From NCBI GenBank assembly GCA_947498595.1, contig CANMKX010000002.1, forward strand, positions 124,001-188,000: 64,000 nucleotides of DNA, given 5' to 3'. This stretch comes from an uncultured Aquimarina sp. Its GTDB lineage: Bacteria; Bacteroidota; Bacteroidia; Flavobacteriales; Flavobacteriaceae. Position 1 is the stretch's first letter. Each line of letters begins with the position of its first letter. Of this stretch, positions 1 through 9,240 are shown piece after piece. Both the position numbers and the translations under genes were made by a program. A model generated the notes under the pieces. The model was not told the origin of the DNA. It searched no databases and saw nothing but the letters and a program-made list of their open reading frames with translations.

Positions 1-279
1 TTTTCTACCGCAAAAATGTTAATCGGTTCTGAATATACGCCTTATGTAAAACAAGGCATCAAAATCTTAGAAAAAAACCTTGAATACCAAGAAAGCTTAC
101 CTAAGCAAGATAAATATAGCAAAGTATATCTTGAATTAGGAAAATACTACTACACAATAAAAGACGATACCAAAGCAACTATGTATTTAAAACGTGGTTT
201 AAAACTTTATCCTACAGATCCTGATATTGCTCAAAGTTTATATAGTGATGGTAAAATACAGAAAAAAGAACTAAATTAA
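1..279 (+). CDS. TPR-repeat protein, 3' part (5' end outside window)
   Basis: Frame is open from base 1; TPR-like helical repeat 'YLELGKYYYTIKDDTKATMYLKRGLKLYP'. Confidence 0.6.
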   Translation, partial: FSTAKMLIGSEYTPYVKQGIKILEKNLEYQESLPKQDKYSKVYLELGKYYYTIKDDTKATMYLKRGLKLYPTDPDIAQSLYSDGKIQKKELN

Positions 280-352
280 TCTTAACTATTAATCAATTTT
301 GTAAGTATTAATATTTTATAGATACTATTATTATAATCTATCCTTTTATATC

Positions 353-877
353 ATGAAAAAAATCGCACTATTTTTATTTATAGCTATATTAAGTCATTAT
401 ACTTTTTCGCAACAAGTTATTATTCCGTCTAAATCTAAAGCAGATTTTGTTATTAGCAATTTAGGTGCTAAAACAAAAGGAAGTATCCGAGGTATGTATG
501 GTGAATTAAAAATAGCTATTAATCATTTAGAAAATAGTTATATTATTGCTTCTCTTGATCCTAAAGCTGTTCGTACTGGAAACGAAAAAAGAGATAAACA
601 TTTAATCAACGAAGATTTCTTTGATATAAAGCTTTATCCATCTATGATTTTTAAATCTACTGCAATTAAAATGGAAAACAATCAATTAGTTGCTTTCGGA
701 AATTTAACGATTAAAGATATCACAAAGTCTATTAGAGTTCCCATTACGTTTGAAAACAATATATTAAAAGGAAATTTCAATATTAACCGTAAAGATTATC
801 ATGTGCATAACAATAGTTTTCTAACTAAAGGTATCGGCAAAAATGTAGCTATCAGTTTTATTGCTGTAGTTAAATAA
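353..877 (+). CDS. YceI-like family protein
   Basis: Signal peptide; 'SKADFVISNLGAKTKGSIRGMYGELKIAI...NEDFFDIKLYPSMIFKST' matches YceI pattern. Confidence 0.8.
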   Translation: MKKIALFLFIAILSHYTFSQQVIIPSKSKADFVISNLGAKTKGSIRGMYGELKIAINHLENSYIIASLDPKAVRTGNEKRDKHLINEDFFDIKLYPSMIFKSTAIKMENNQLVAFGNLTIKDITKSIRVPITFENNILKGNFNINRKDYHVHNNSFLTKGIGKNVAISFIAVVK

Positions 878-883
878 TCACAT

Positions 884-915
884 AAGCACCTCTTATTTAA
901 AGATAAGAGGTGCTT
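884..915. terminator. Stem-loop after yceI-like gene
   Basis: 13-bp perfect stem AAGCACCTCTTAT/ATAAGAGGTGCTT, loop ttaaag; only a weak T-run. Confidence 0.5.
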
Positions 916-1001
916 CATCATTTTATCAATAATACCATTCAGAATAATCGTTATCTATCATTATTCTATTTGATTTTATCTATAATTATTTAAAATATAT
1001 G

Positions 1002-1409
1002 CTAGAACCACATTAGTTGAGGTATTGTACCTTTTTCTCCATAAACTACTGCATTTTGTTCATATTTTACAGCTAGTTTTTCTACTTGACTTTTGGTTAA
1101 ATTCCATACAAAAAAACTTTCTTCTGGCTTCCAGTTTATATCTTCGGGAATTCCTTTGGCATTAAAAAAGGATAGCTTCTCTTTTTTTAAGTCTTTTTTT
1201 AACTCCTCGTTTCGATTTTTATTTTCATCATCAGAGTACTCTTTTGAATATGGATTAAATGCTGTAATAATCATCCAATTTTCAATATTTTTATCTTCAT
1301 TATATTTTACAAACCGTTGATTATTCTTTCCTATTTTTAGAATTATGATTTCCTTTTCTAATTGGATTTGATATGCTGTTTCTGAATAAGCTTCTTCTAA
1401 TGTTTTCAT
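1002..1409 (-). CDS. Hypothetical protein
   Basis: 135-aa ORF, 3 bp from the upstream gene 1413-2267. Confidence 0.6.
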   Translation of the reverse strand: MKTLEEAYSETAYQIQLEKEIIILKIGKNNQRFVKYNEDKNIENWMIITAFNPYSKEYSDDENKNRNEELKKDLKKEKLSFFNAKGIPEDINWKPEESFFVWNLTKSQVEKLAVKYEQNAVVYGEKGTIPQLMWF

Positions 1410-1412
1410 CTT

Positions 1413-2267
1413 TTACGCGTAGATTACGTTTAAAAAAGGGTTCCAGTTTTTAACCGTTGTTACCTTTATATTATTACCTTCTTCTATTACCTTAACTCCA
1501 CTTATTTCTTCTGGTAGTAACACCATTTTTTGTTCTGCAAATGGTCTTTTTTCTGGAGCAAGCCATCCTTTATCGTTTTTACGAAAAACCTCTCCTGTTT
1601 CTCTTCTTAAATGCTTTCCGTAATTAACCCAGCAATTTTGACCTCTAGTCTCTGTTGTTAGAGCTGCTCGTGCCAATGGCGTAAACATTTTACAGTGTGT
1701 CATCCATGCCAAATCTTCTCCTATTGGCCCAAAACTATATCCATATGCTGCATGTCCAAAAACATCGTGTACTATCCTAAACAAATCATTTATCGTTAAT
1801 TCATAGTCGTTTACAAAATGTCCCGTTTTACACAACATAATATTATCTTCATTACAGTTAGTCTCTCCAAAACCATTATCAGTTTTAAAAAAATACATAT
1901 GATATTGATGTAAATCCATCAGCATTTCGTAACTATTTTTATAAGGTTCTCCTGTTCCGGTATAAGGTTCAAATTGAATTTTCATCTCGCTTTTTTGTAA
2001 AAACTCGAACTGTTGTACCACTTCTTTTCCTAATTGTTCATATGCTGCAACTACACTTTTATTTTGTATTGTGTGCTTCTTATTTTCAAAGGCATCAGCT
2101 ATTTTTACCCCTATAGTTTCGTTCATCTTACCTTCATACAAAAAACTGTAATGTGGTATTTTAAATTCATTTTTATATTCGGATTCTAATTGCGTAAAAA
2201 CAGGACATTTTCCTCCATGTATAATTTTAACATTGCAATATTTTATCAGGTCTTTCAACTTCTTCAT
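1413..2267 (-). CDS. Aromatic amino acid hydroxylase-like (putative non-haem iron) protein
   Basis: Motif 'IVHDVFGHA' (HxxxxH as in PAH HELLGH/HDVFGH) followed 34 residues later by 'LTTETRGQ' as candidate third ligand. Confidence 0.5.
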   Translation of the reverse strand: MKKLKDLIKYCNVKIIHGGKCPVFTQLESEYKNEFKIPHYSFLYEGKMNETIGVKIADAFENKKHTIQNKSVVAAYEQLGKEVVQQFEFLQKSEMKIQFEPYTGTGEPYKNSYEMLMDLHQYHMYFFKTDNGFGETNCNEDNIMLCKTGHFVNDYELTINDLFRIVHDVFGHAAYGYSFGPIGEDLAWMTHCKMFTPLARAALTTETRGQNCWVNYGKHLRRETGEVFRKNDKGWLAPEKRPFAEQKMVLLPEEISGVKVIEEGNNIKVTTVKNWNPFLNVIYA

Positions 2268-3322
2268 ACCACCTCTTGCATTTCATTAAAAATAGTTTCC
2301 CAAGTTGCTACTACTTCGTCTGATATATATGCTGGAAAAGGGTGTAATCCATTTTCTAAATTAGAATACATTAGTATATCTACTCCCATATTATGTGCAT
2401 AAAAAACTGGATCTAGATATCTCATTAATGTAGGTTTATCTATAAAAAAATTAATCGGTTTCTTTTTACACATCACTGCTGTTTCTTCAAAAGCGTATCC
2501 AAATTCGTCTTCACCTCCCATATTAGCGAGGTATTTATCTTTAAAGAAATTTACATCGTAATTTTTTGAAACTACATCTTTTATTCCTGTTGCTGTTACG
2601 ATAGCAAACATTGAGGATGCTCTTTTTTCTATTTCTTTGGTATTAGTTGCTATTAATGTAGCAAAACCTCTTTTTCTTGCAGTATTTAAATGTTCCTTAT
2701 CTACATCAATTATTGTTATTTTGGAGGTATATTTTTCTAAATATTGAGCAATTCCTTTGCCTACTTTCCCATAGCCAAAAATCATAAACTCACGATCTTT
2801 TATATCTTCTTGAGCTAATTCTTTAAAGGCTCTTACAAATGCTTCTCCAGTTCCTAAAACCCCTTCTAAGTTTTTTATTTTACTTTGATCAACTGAGATT
2901 ACTGGATATGCTGTTTTTGCTTTACTATATTTATTGGTTCCAGTCCCTGTTATTTCAACGGTTCCTATTTTAGGTTTTCCTATATCTAATAATTCTCCAG
3001 CGCAATCTAGATAAATATCATATTCATTATTTTCAACCTCTATTTCTTTTTGCCAATGACCGCCTGCTTCAACAAACTGCTCTAATAGTTTAATATCTAC
3101 ATCCATAAAGCTAGGAGAAGTAACTACTATCTCTGCTCCTCCTGCATATAGTATTTCTAACTTTATGATTGTTTCTCGTGTAAAAGGAATATTATGTAAT
3201 ATTTTTATTCCTTTATAAGGTTGGTTTTTTACAACTCGTTCTAGTTGTTTTTGAAGAAATGGAAATTGTGTTCTATCATATTCTTTTTTAATAGAATTGA
3301 TAAATTCAATCATCTTTTTCAT
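2264..3322 (-). CDS. Adenosylhomocysteinase-like NAD-binding protein
   Basis: Rossmann signature 'FMIFGYGKVGKGIAQYL'; SAHH-like 'HNIPFTRETIIKLEILYAGGAEIVVTS'; ATGA overlap with downstream gene. Confidence 0.6.
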   Translation of the reverse strand: MKKMIEFINSIKKEYDRTQFPFLQKQLERVVKNQPYKGIKILHNIPFTRETIIKLEILYAGGAEIVVTSPSFMDVDIKLLEQFVEAGGHWQKEIEVENNEYDIYLDCAGELLDIGKPKIGTVEITGTGTNKYSKAKTAYPVISVDQSKIKNLEGVLGTGEAFVRAFKELAQEDIKDREFMIFGYGKVGKGIAQYLEKYTSKITIIDVDKEHLNTARKRGFATLIATNTKEIEKRASSMFAIVTATGIKDVVSKNYDVNFFKDKYLANMGGEDEFGYAFEETAVMCKKKPINFFIDKPTLMRYLDPVFYAHNMGVDILMYSNLENGLHPFPAYISDEVVATWETIFNEMQEVV

Positions 3323-3466
3323 AGCCGATAAGTTTAATTTGTGTATCTCAAATATATCGACGTTTTTTTTTGATATTCTTTTCTGCGTATTCTTTTAACC
3401 AATAACCATATAAATTATTCCTATAAACATCACATATCGCAATTCATTAAATTTATAGCTTTACAA

Positions 3467-4030
3467 TTATTTCCCTCGTATTCTACTTAATGTTTCTTGA
3501 GAAATTCCTAGCATAGATGCTACATGTCCTAAATTAGCTATTAATGTAACATTAGGGAAAAAGCCTAAAAGCAGTTCGTATTTCTCTTTAGCTGTCATAA
3601 AATAATATCCTTTATAGAAATCATCGATTAGTGCCATTTGTTCTTCTAACAAAACCCGTCCAAATCGTTCTAGTTCTGGGTATTGCTGATAAAGTTCTTG
3701 CCATTGATCATATGTCAATGAATAAACTTTGGTATCCTCTTCAATTACTTCTATATATTCAGATGCTGGTTTTCTTAAAATATAACTATGCCAAGATGTT
3801 ATTACACTGTTTTCTGGATAAATCCAATTGGTTATATCTTTTCCTTTTTGATAATAAAAAGTACGTATCGTGCCTTTGGCTATAAAATAGAGTCTTTTAC
3901 AAGTTTTACCTACTTCCAGAATCTGATCATTTTTAGAGAACACTTCTTCTTTCATAAGTATTAGCATCTCATTTTCAGCCTCTGGGCTCAATAATATATA
4001 TTTTTTTATATAATCTATTAATGGATTCAA
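3467..4030 (-). CDS. Crp/Fnr-family transcriptional regulator (cNMP-binding)
   Basis: cNMP-binding fold pattern and C-terminal 'LGISQETLSRIRGK' HTH. Confidence 0.8.
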   Translation of the reverse strand: MNPLIDYIKKYILLSPEAENEMLILMKEEVFSKNDQILEVGKTCKRLYFIAKGTIRTFYYQKGKDITNWIYPENSVITSWHSYILRKPASEYIEVIEEDTKVYSLTYDQWQELYQQYPELERFGRVLLEEQMALIDDFYKGYYFMTAKEKYELLLGFFPNVTLIANLGHVASMLGISQETLSRIRGK

Positions 4031-4325
4031 AATGTTTGTTTATAGAATTTTAAAGATATAAATTATAGCATACTCTTCATCTATTTTAGGTTGTTTTTTT
4101 TAACATCTACAAATTTCACTTTTGATACTAAAAGATATTTTTTATTATGAATCTCTTATCTTTTTAAGACAATATACTACACTTTTTACAAGTTGTTTTA
4201 AGCACGCATATAGCACTAGCTCTTTTCTTTTTATTTGTTTGCTTTTAAAAAAAGTGGTTAATTTGTTAGTACACTTATCATTCTAAACTATATCTTTTTA
4301 CTTTTATTATCTTATTACCAATACT

Positions 4326-4796
4326 ATGAAGGGAAATTTCTTAAAAGAAAAAATTAAAAATTCTGGATTTCAACAAGCCAGTGTTGCTGCAAAATTGGGT
4401 ATTACTCCTCAAAGTCTTGAGAGTAAATTAAAATCTAAAGATATTAAAGTTAGTTTTTTATTAGAAGTTGCAAAGGCTATCAATAAAAATGTCTATTATT
4501 TTTTTGATGAATTGAATCATGATTATTTTGTTTCAGAATATAATCCTTCTAATAGGAAAGAGGAAGTTGCTGAACCTATTGCAGAAGTTACTCAACTTAA
4601 AGATAATGAGTTTTTAAACAAAGTTTCTGAAACTATAGAAGCAAAACTAACACCTATTCTTAACGATACTGATAATCATATTAACCTTCTTGCAGAGGCA
4701 CAAGCTAGAACACTTGTTAATCAAAGTGAAATATTAGACAAACTAGATTTAATACTATCCGAATATAAAAAATCGTCAAAAAATAATAAAGGTTAG
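4326..4796 (+). CDS. XRE-like HTH regulator
   Basis: 'LKEKIKNSGFQQASVAAKLGITPQSLESKLKSKD'; near-identical N-terminus to 5574-6026. Confidence 0.75.
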   Translation: MKGNFLKEKIKNSGFQQASVAAKLGITPQSLESKLKSKDIKVSFLLEVAKAINKNVYYFFDELNHDYFVSEYNPSNRKEEVAEPIAEVTQLKDNEFLNKVSETIEAKLTPILNDTDNHINLLAEAQARTLVNQSEILDKLDLILSEYKKSSKNNKG

Positions 4797-4824
4797 AGAG
4801 TTATATAAACTCTCTAAATTACAC

Positions 4825-5022
4825 CTAATAACTCATTCTATTAATCATCATGTATAAAGCATCAATACGTTGATCATTAATTTTTCTATTGTATTTCAAA
4901 AATTTTTGTATACTTCCTTCTGCAATACCTATTTGTCGATCTATCGCATGACTATTTAAAATCTCTTTGTGATTATGGAGCCAGGTTTCTACTTTTTCTC
5001 TTCTAGCATTGTTTGTTTCCAT
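4825..5022 (-). CDS. Small HTH-like protein (65 aa), paralog of 36071-36271
   Basis: 'IDRQIGIAEGSIQKFLKYNRKINDQRI' aligns to 'LEEKLKFPLGTIQKFVTNERGLKKERI'. Confidence 0.6.
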   Translation of the reverse strand: METNNARREKVETWLHNHKEILNSHAIDRQIGIAEGSIQKFLKYNRKINDQRIDALYMMINRMSY

Positions 5023-5034
5023 TAATTCTTTTTA

Positions 5035-5277
5035 TTAATTGTCTTTATTCATTTTACTAGCTTGTATATAATAAAAGCGCCTTGCTTTGTTTATTAATAA
5101 CAAAGCCTCTTGTATTTTTGTTTTTTTATTGTACAATTTATTGATCCAATTGTTAAGCATTGTTTCGTATCGCATATTATCATTTACTCCATCAATGAAG
5201 CTATACCAATCAATATTCAATCCTTGCACTATTTTTTTTGTAAATTCTACGTTTTTACAGCTATTCTTATCATTCAT
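5035..5277 (-). CDS. Small protein (80 aa), paralog of 35660-35935
   Basis: 'YETMLNNWINKLYNKKTKIQEALLLI' aligns to 'YEVMLYQWVDRFYNKEINKQEALERI'. Confidence 0.6.
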   Translation of the reverse strand: MNDKNSCKNVEFTKKIVQGLNIDWYSFIDGVNDNMRYETMLNNWINKLYNKKTKIQEALLLINKARRFYYIQASKMNKDN

Positions 5278-5573
5278 AGCATTCAGATTATTTATAAGCT
5301 TTTTAGGGTAAAAAATCTCTCCTTTCTAGAGGTTTTACCTTTTACCATTTTATCGCATGCCAATCTTATAATCTTACTTTTTTGTTTTCCCTTTAAATAC
5401 TTTAATTATTGTTTCTAATACAGTTTTAGTCGTAAAAAAATGACATTTCTCAACTTATTTTATGCTCTTTTTTTTATTTGTTTACTGCTTAAAAATTTGT
5501 TTACTTTGTTAATGTACTTCGAAAACAAATATAAACATATTTGTTTATTATAAACAGATTTATTCATAAAATA

Positions 5574-6026
5574 ATGAAAGGTGATTTTCTTAAAGAAAAA
5601 ATTAAAAATTCCGGTTTCCAGCAATCTGAGGTAGCTAGCAAGTTAGGAATAACGCCTCAAGGCTTGGAAAGTAAATTAAAATCAAAAGATATTAAAGTTA
5701 GTTTTCTTCTTAAAGTAGCCAAAGCAATAAACAAAAACGTTTATTATTTTTTTGATGAATTAAATCATGATTATTTCGTTTCTAATTATGAAACTTCTTC
5801 TAAGGATTCTCAGAAAAAGATCGAACCTTCAGAAAGTGATCAGCAATTTTTACATGTGATTTCTGAAACGCTAACAAATAAACTTTCTCCATTATTAGAT
5901 GATACTGAAAATCATGTAAATCTTCTTGCTGAAGCGCAAGCAAGATCTTTGGTTAATCAAAGTGAAATATTAGATAAACTTGATCAAATAATTGTTAATT
6001 ACAAAAAGTCTTCTAAAAATAAATAA
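5574..6026 (+). CDS. XRE-like HTH regulator (paralog of 4326-4796)
   Basis: 'MKGDFLKEKIKNSGFQQSEVASKLGITPQGLESKLKSKDIKVSFLLKVAKAINKNVYYFFDELNHDYF'; start moved in from listed ORF start 5541. Confidence 0.75.
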   Translation: MKGDFLKEKIKNSGFQQSEVASKLGITPQGLESKLKSKDIKVSFLLKVAKAINKNVYYFFDELNHDYFVSNYETSSKDSQKKIEPSESDQQFLHVISETLTNKLSPLLDDTENHVNLLAEAQARSLVNQSEILDKLDQIIVNYKKSSKNK

Positions 6027-6561
6027 CGTTATTTTTTCTCTTTTTTAACTTCTACATTCTCTAGAATATTATCGATCACTTTTCTTGAATCTTTACGTAT
6101 TTCGTTTCTAATTTTTTCTCGTTCTTCTTTTGATAAATCTTTCCCAAAATCGTCTAACAATATCGCATTTCGTAAATTCTTGATTCCCATACTATTTTTT
6201 TTTCACTAAACTCTATTGCTTTTCTTGTGGTACTTTCAACATTACAGTACCAACATACAACCTCATCAGAAAATAAACGTTATTATTTATAAATATAAAT
6301 TCTTTTGTTTACAATTAGCAATATCTAAAGTTTTATTGAAAAAACATTACGGTTTTACCATAAAATAATTACGGTACAGTGTTAAATTTTAAATTGCTAT
6401 TCAGCTACCTCCTTTGAATTTCACTTCATGTGTTATTCAAAATGCATTAATACTAGTTTTTCTTGCTACAATATACTTAATCATTTTCTCTAATTTTGAA
6501 GAAAATTAATTACCTTAAACCTCATAAACATTTATTTTACTTAATAAAACTCCTAGTCATT

Positions 6562-7017
6562 ATGAAACATGCTATCATTAATTTGTATAATAGAGATATT
6601 GATAAATTAATATCTGAAATTAATCTTTTTCCATCTGATGCCTCATTGTGGTTATTAAAAGGTACTGTTACAAACTCTGCTGGTACTCTTGGGTTGCATC
6701 TCGTAGGAAACCTAAATCATTTTATTGGTGCTGTTCTTGGTAAAACTGGTTATATTAGAGAAAGAGAGCTAGAGTTTTCGACAAGAAATGTTTCTAAATC
6801 TGATTTAATAGCATTAATAAATGATACTAAAAACATTGTTAATACAACACTTAATAACCTTATAGAGAGTGAGCTTTTATCTGAATATCCTCTTGAATCT
6901 CCTTCGCAATCCAATAAAGGTAGTGTTACTACAGATTTTATGTTAATGCATTTATTAGCACACCTTAATTATCATCTTGGCCAAATAAATTACCACCGAA
7001 GATTATTACAAGAATAA
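6562..7017 (+). CDS. DinB-like family protein
   Basis: 'LHLVGNLNHFIGAVLG' and 'HLLAHLNYHLGQINYHRRLL' histidine pattern; start placed at internal Met. Confidence 0.55.
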   Translation: MKHAIINLYNRDIDKLISEINLFPSDASLWLLKGTVTNSAGTLGLHLVGNLNHFIGAVLGKTGYIRERELEFSTRNVSKSDLIALINDTKNIVNTTLNNLIESELLSEYPLESPSQSNKGSVTTDFMLMHLLAHLNYHLGQINYHRRLLQE

Positions 7018-7031
7018 ATTATATTAAATCA

Positions 7032-7496
7032 TTAAGATCTAGGTTTATCAATACCACGATCATACATTATAATACTACCTGCAACTGCCACATTAAGACT
7101 TAATGTAGATTTAAATTTGATTAAATGATGAGATTTTTCTATTGCTTTTTTAGATAATCCGTGATCTTCTGCTCCTAATAAGTAGACGCATCTCCTTGGA
7201 TGGTGAAAAGTTTCTAGAGGCACTGCTTGATCCGTAAGTTCTACACCTACTAGCATTGCTCCTTTTGGTAAATGCGCATAAAAATCATCAAAAGTATCAT
7301 AATGAAAATATGGCATTGCCCCTACTGCTTTATGGGTATCACAAGCTTGTTTTGCATATCTATTACCGATACTAAAAATAAAACTGGCTCCCATATTTTG
7401 TGCAGAACGCCATAGTACTCCTAAGTTTTCTGGGGTTTTTCCATTTTGTATTCCTATTCCAAAAAAACCTTGCTCTAATGTATCTATCAATGACAT
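7032..7496 (-). CDS. SpoU/TrmH-like RNA methyltransferase
   Basis: 'NLGVLWRSAQNMGASFIFSIG', 'LLGAEDHGLSKKAIE', 'LSLNVAVAGSIIMYD'. Confidence 0.85.
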   Translation of the reverse strand: MSLIDTLEQGFFGIGIQNGKTPENLGVLWRSAQNMGASFIFSIGNRYAKQACDTHKAVGAMPYFHYDTFDDFYAHLPKGAMLVGVELTDQAVPLETFHHPRRCVYLLGAEDHGLSKKAIEKSHHLIKFKSTLSLNVAVAGSIIMYDRGIDKPRS

Positions 7497-7569
7497 TTTA
7501 ATTATTTTTTAATCACTGACAAACTTATTAATTTTACTACAATCCTTATTTATAGATCTCTTTTGATTT

Positions 7570-8931
7570 TTAAAAATTATTCAAAGGTTCTTTTACAGAA
7601 TTATGTCGCTTCAATTTTTTAATTCGTTTAGCCGAAAAGTAATTGGTGTTTAATGGTGCTATTTGTTTAAACATATAGATATCATCTCCTCCTTTTCCTC
7701 CTTTTCTATTACTCGAAAAATATCCCATTTTATTTTCTTCATTAATTATGAATGTAAAATCATCTTCTGGGCTATTAATTGGTTTACCAACATTGTATGG
7801 GATAAAAACACCATCTCTATTGGGAGCTGCCATAAACACATCTAATCCTCCCAAACCTACATGTCCATCGCTTGCAAAAAATAGCTTTCCTTTATCACTA
7901 ATGTATGGAAATGTTTCTCGTCCAGGTGTATTGATTTTATCTCCTAAATTTTTTGGAGAGCTGAAAGTTCCATTTTCATATATTTTAACTACATATAAAT
8001 CTGATTTACCATAACTTCCAGGCATATCACTTGCAAAATATAAACGTTTTCCATCTTCGGATAAAGCAGGATGAGAAACTGAATATTCATCACTATTAAA
8101 AGGTAACTCTTCTATATCTTTCCATTTTTTACCATCAAAGGTAGCTTTGTATAGCTTTAATAAAATTGTTCCTTTTTTATTTTCTCCTATTTTTCTTTTT
8201 GTATAATTATTACGTGTAAAATATGCAGTCTTTCCATCTTTTGTAAACGTTATTGAGGATTCATGAAACTTTGTATTTATTCTTCCTCGTAAACGGTGTA
8301 AATCTTCTGTAGAAGATTTTTTAGCTTCAATTGTTGTTGTGTATAAATCTAAAAAAGGTTGGTTATTCCATCCATGTACTACTGATCTTGCATGATTATT
8401 AACTCTAGAAGAAGCAAAAACTAATTTATTTTCATAAAAACTTGGAGCGTAATCTGAGTATTCTGAATTAATACTCAATGTATCAACAATAAATTTACCT
8501 GATTGTTCTTCAATAAACTCCAGATAATCTTCTCTTTTTAAGTCTATTATTTTAGGATTATATTCTTTTGTTCTTTTAATGATTTTAGTTACTGCATCTG
8601 CTTCTGCATAATGCTCTATACTTTTTAAACTCATCACATATCTAAATAAATACTCTGATTTTACTTTTGTCGTGTATTTATCTATTAGTTTTTTATACCA
8701 TACTGCTGCTGATTCATTATCTGAATTATAATAATACGAATCACCTAATCTCTCATATAATTCTATTGACTCATATCCTTTATCTAATAATTCTAAATAT
8801 ATAGCTCTTGCATCTATATATGCATATTCTTCAAAAGCTTGATGAGCTTTTTCTAATTGTTTTTCTTGAGAAAAAACCATACAAAAGAATAACGATAACA
8901 CTATTGTGCTCGGATACTTCTTTAAAACCAT
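7570..8931 (-). CDS. PD40/WD40-like beta-propeller protein lacking a C-terminal OmpA domain
   Basis: Repeats 'ALSEDGKRLYFASDMPGSYGKSDLY', 'FFASDGHVGLGGLDVF'; co-linear with 14400-16349 but truncated. Confidence 0.75.
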   Translation of the reverse strand: MVLKKYPSTIVLSLFFCMVFSQEKQLEKAHQAFEEYAYIDARAIYLELLDKGYESIELYERLGDSYYYNSDNESAAVWYKKLIDKYTTKVKSEYLFRYVMSLKSIEHYAEADAVTKIIKRTKEYNPKIIDLKREDYLEFIEEQSGKFIVDTLSINSEYSDYAPSFYENKLVFASSRVNNHARSVVHGWNNQPFLDLYTTTIEAKKSSTEDLHRLRGRINTKFHESSITFTKDGKTAYFTRNNYTKRKIGENKKGTILLKLYKATFDGKKWKDIEELPFNSDEYSVSHPALSEDGKRLYFASDMPGSYGKSDLYVVKIYENGTFSSPKNLGDKINTPGRETFPYISDKGKLFFASDGHVGLGGLDVFMAAPNRDGVFIPYNVGKPINSPEDDFTFIINEENKMGYFSSNRKGGKGGDDIYMFKQIAPLNTNYFSAKRIKKLKRHNSVKEPLNNF

Positions 8932-9192
8932 TTTTTGTTTTTTAAAAAGACACTAATAATTATAATATGTTACCCCCTTCAAATTAATTTCCTATTTTGT
9001 AATCCCATTACAATATTAAAAGGTGTTCTATAGAGTTTGTCAATTTGCTAAATCACTAAATTCTAATAGTATAATCACGTTAATCTTTTATTAATTTCCA
9101 TTTTCAACTTGCTGATAGCTAAGTCGATCCTCTATAATAAAACTTGCAAAAAACAAGTGTTAAATTTTTTAACATTTGTTTTTCTAACAAAA

Positions 9193-9217
9193 AAGCTGCT
9201 CTATTATAGAGCAGCTT
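9193..9217 (-). terminator. Rho-independent terminator of M36 peptidase gene
   Basis: 11-bp perfect stem AAGCTGCTCTA/TAGAGCAGCTT, loop tta; T-run on minus strand. Confidence 0.75.
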
Positions 9218-9240
9218 CTTGAATTAGAATTCAAAAAATA

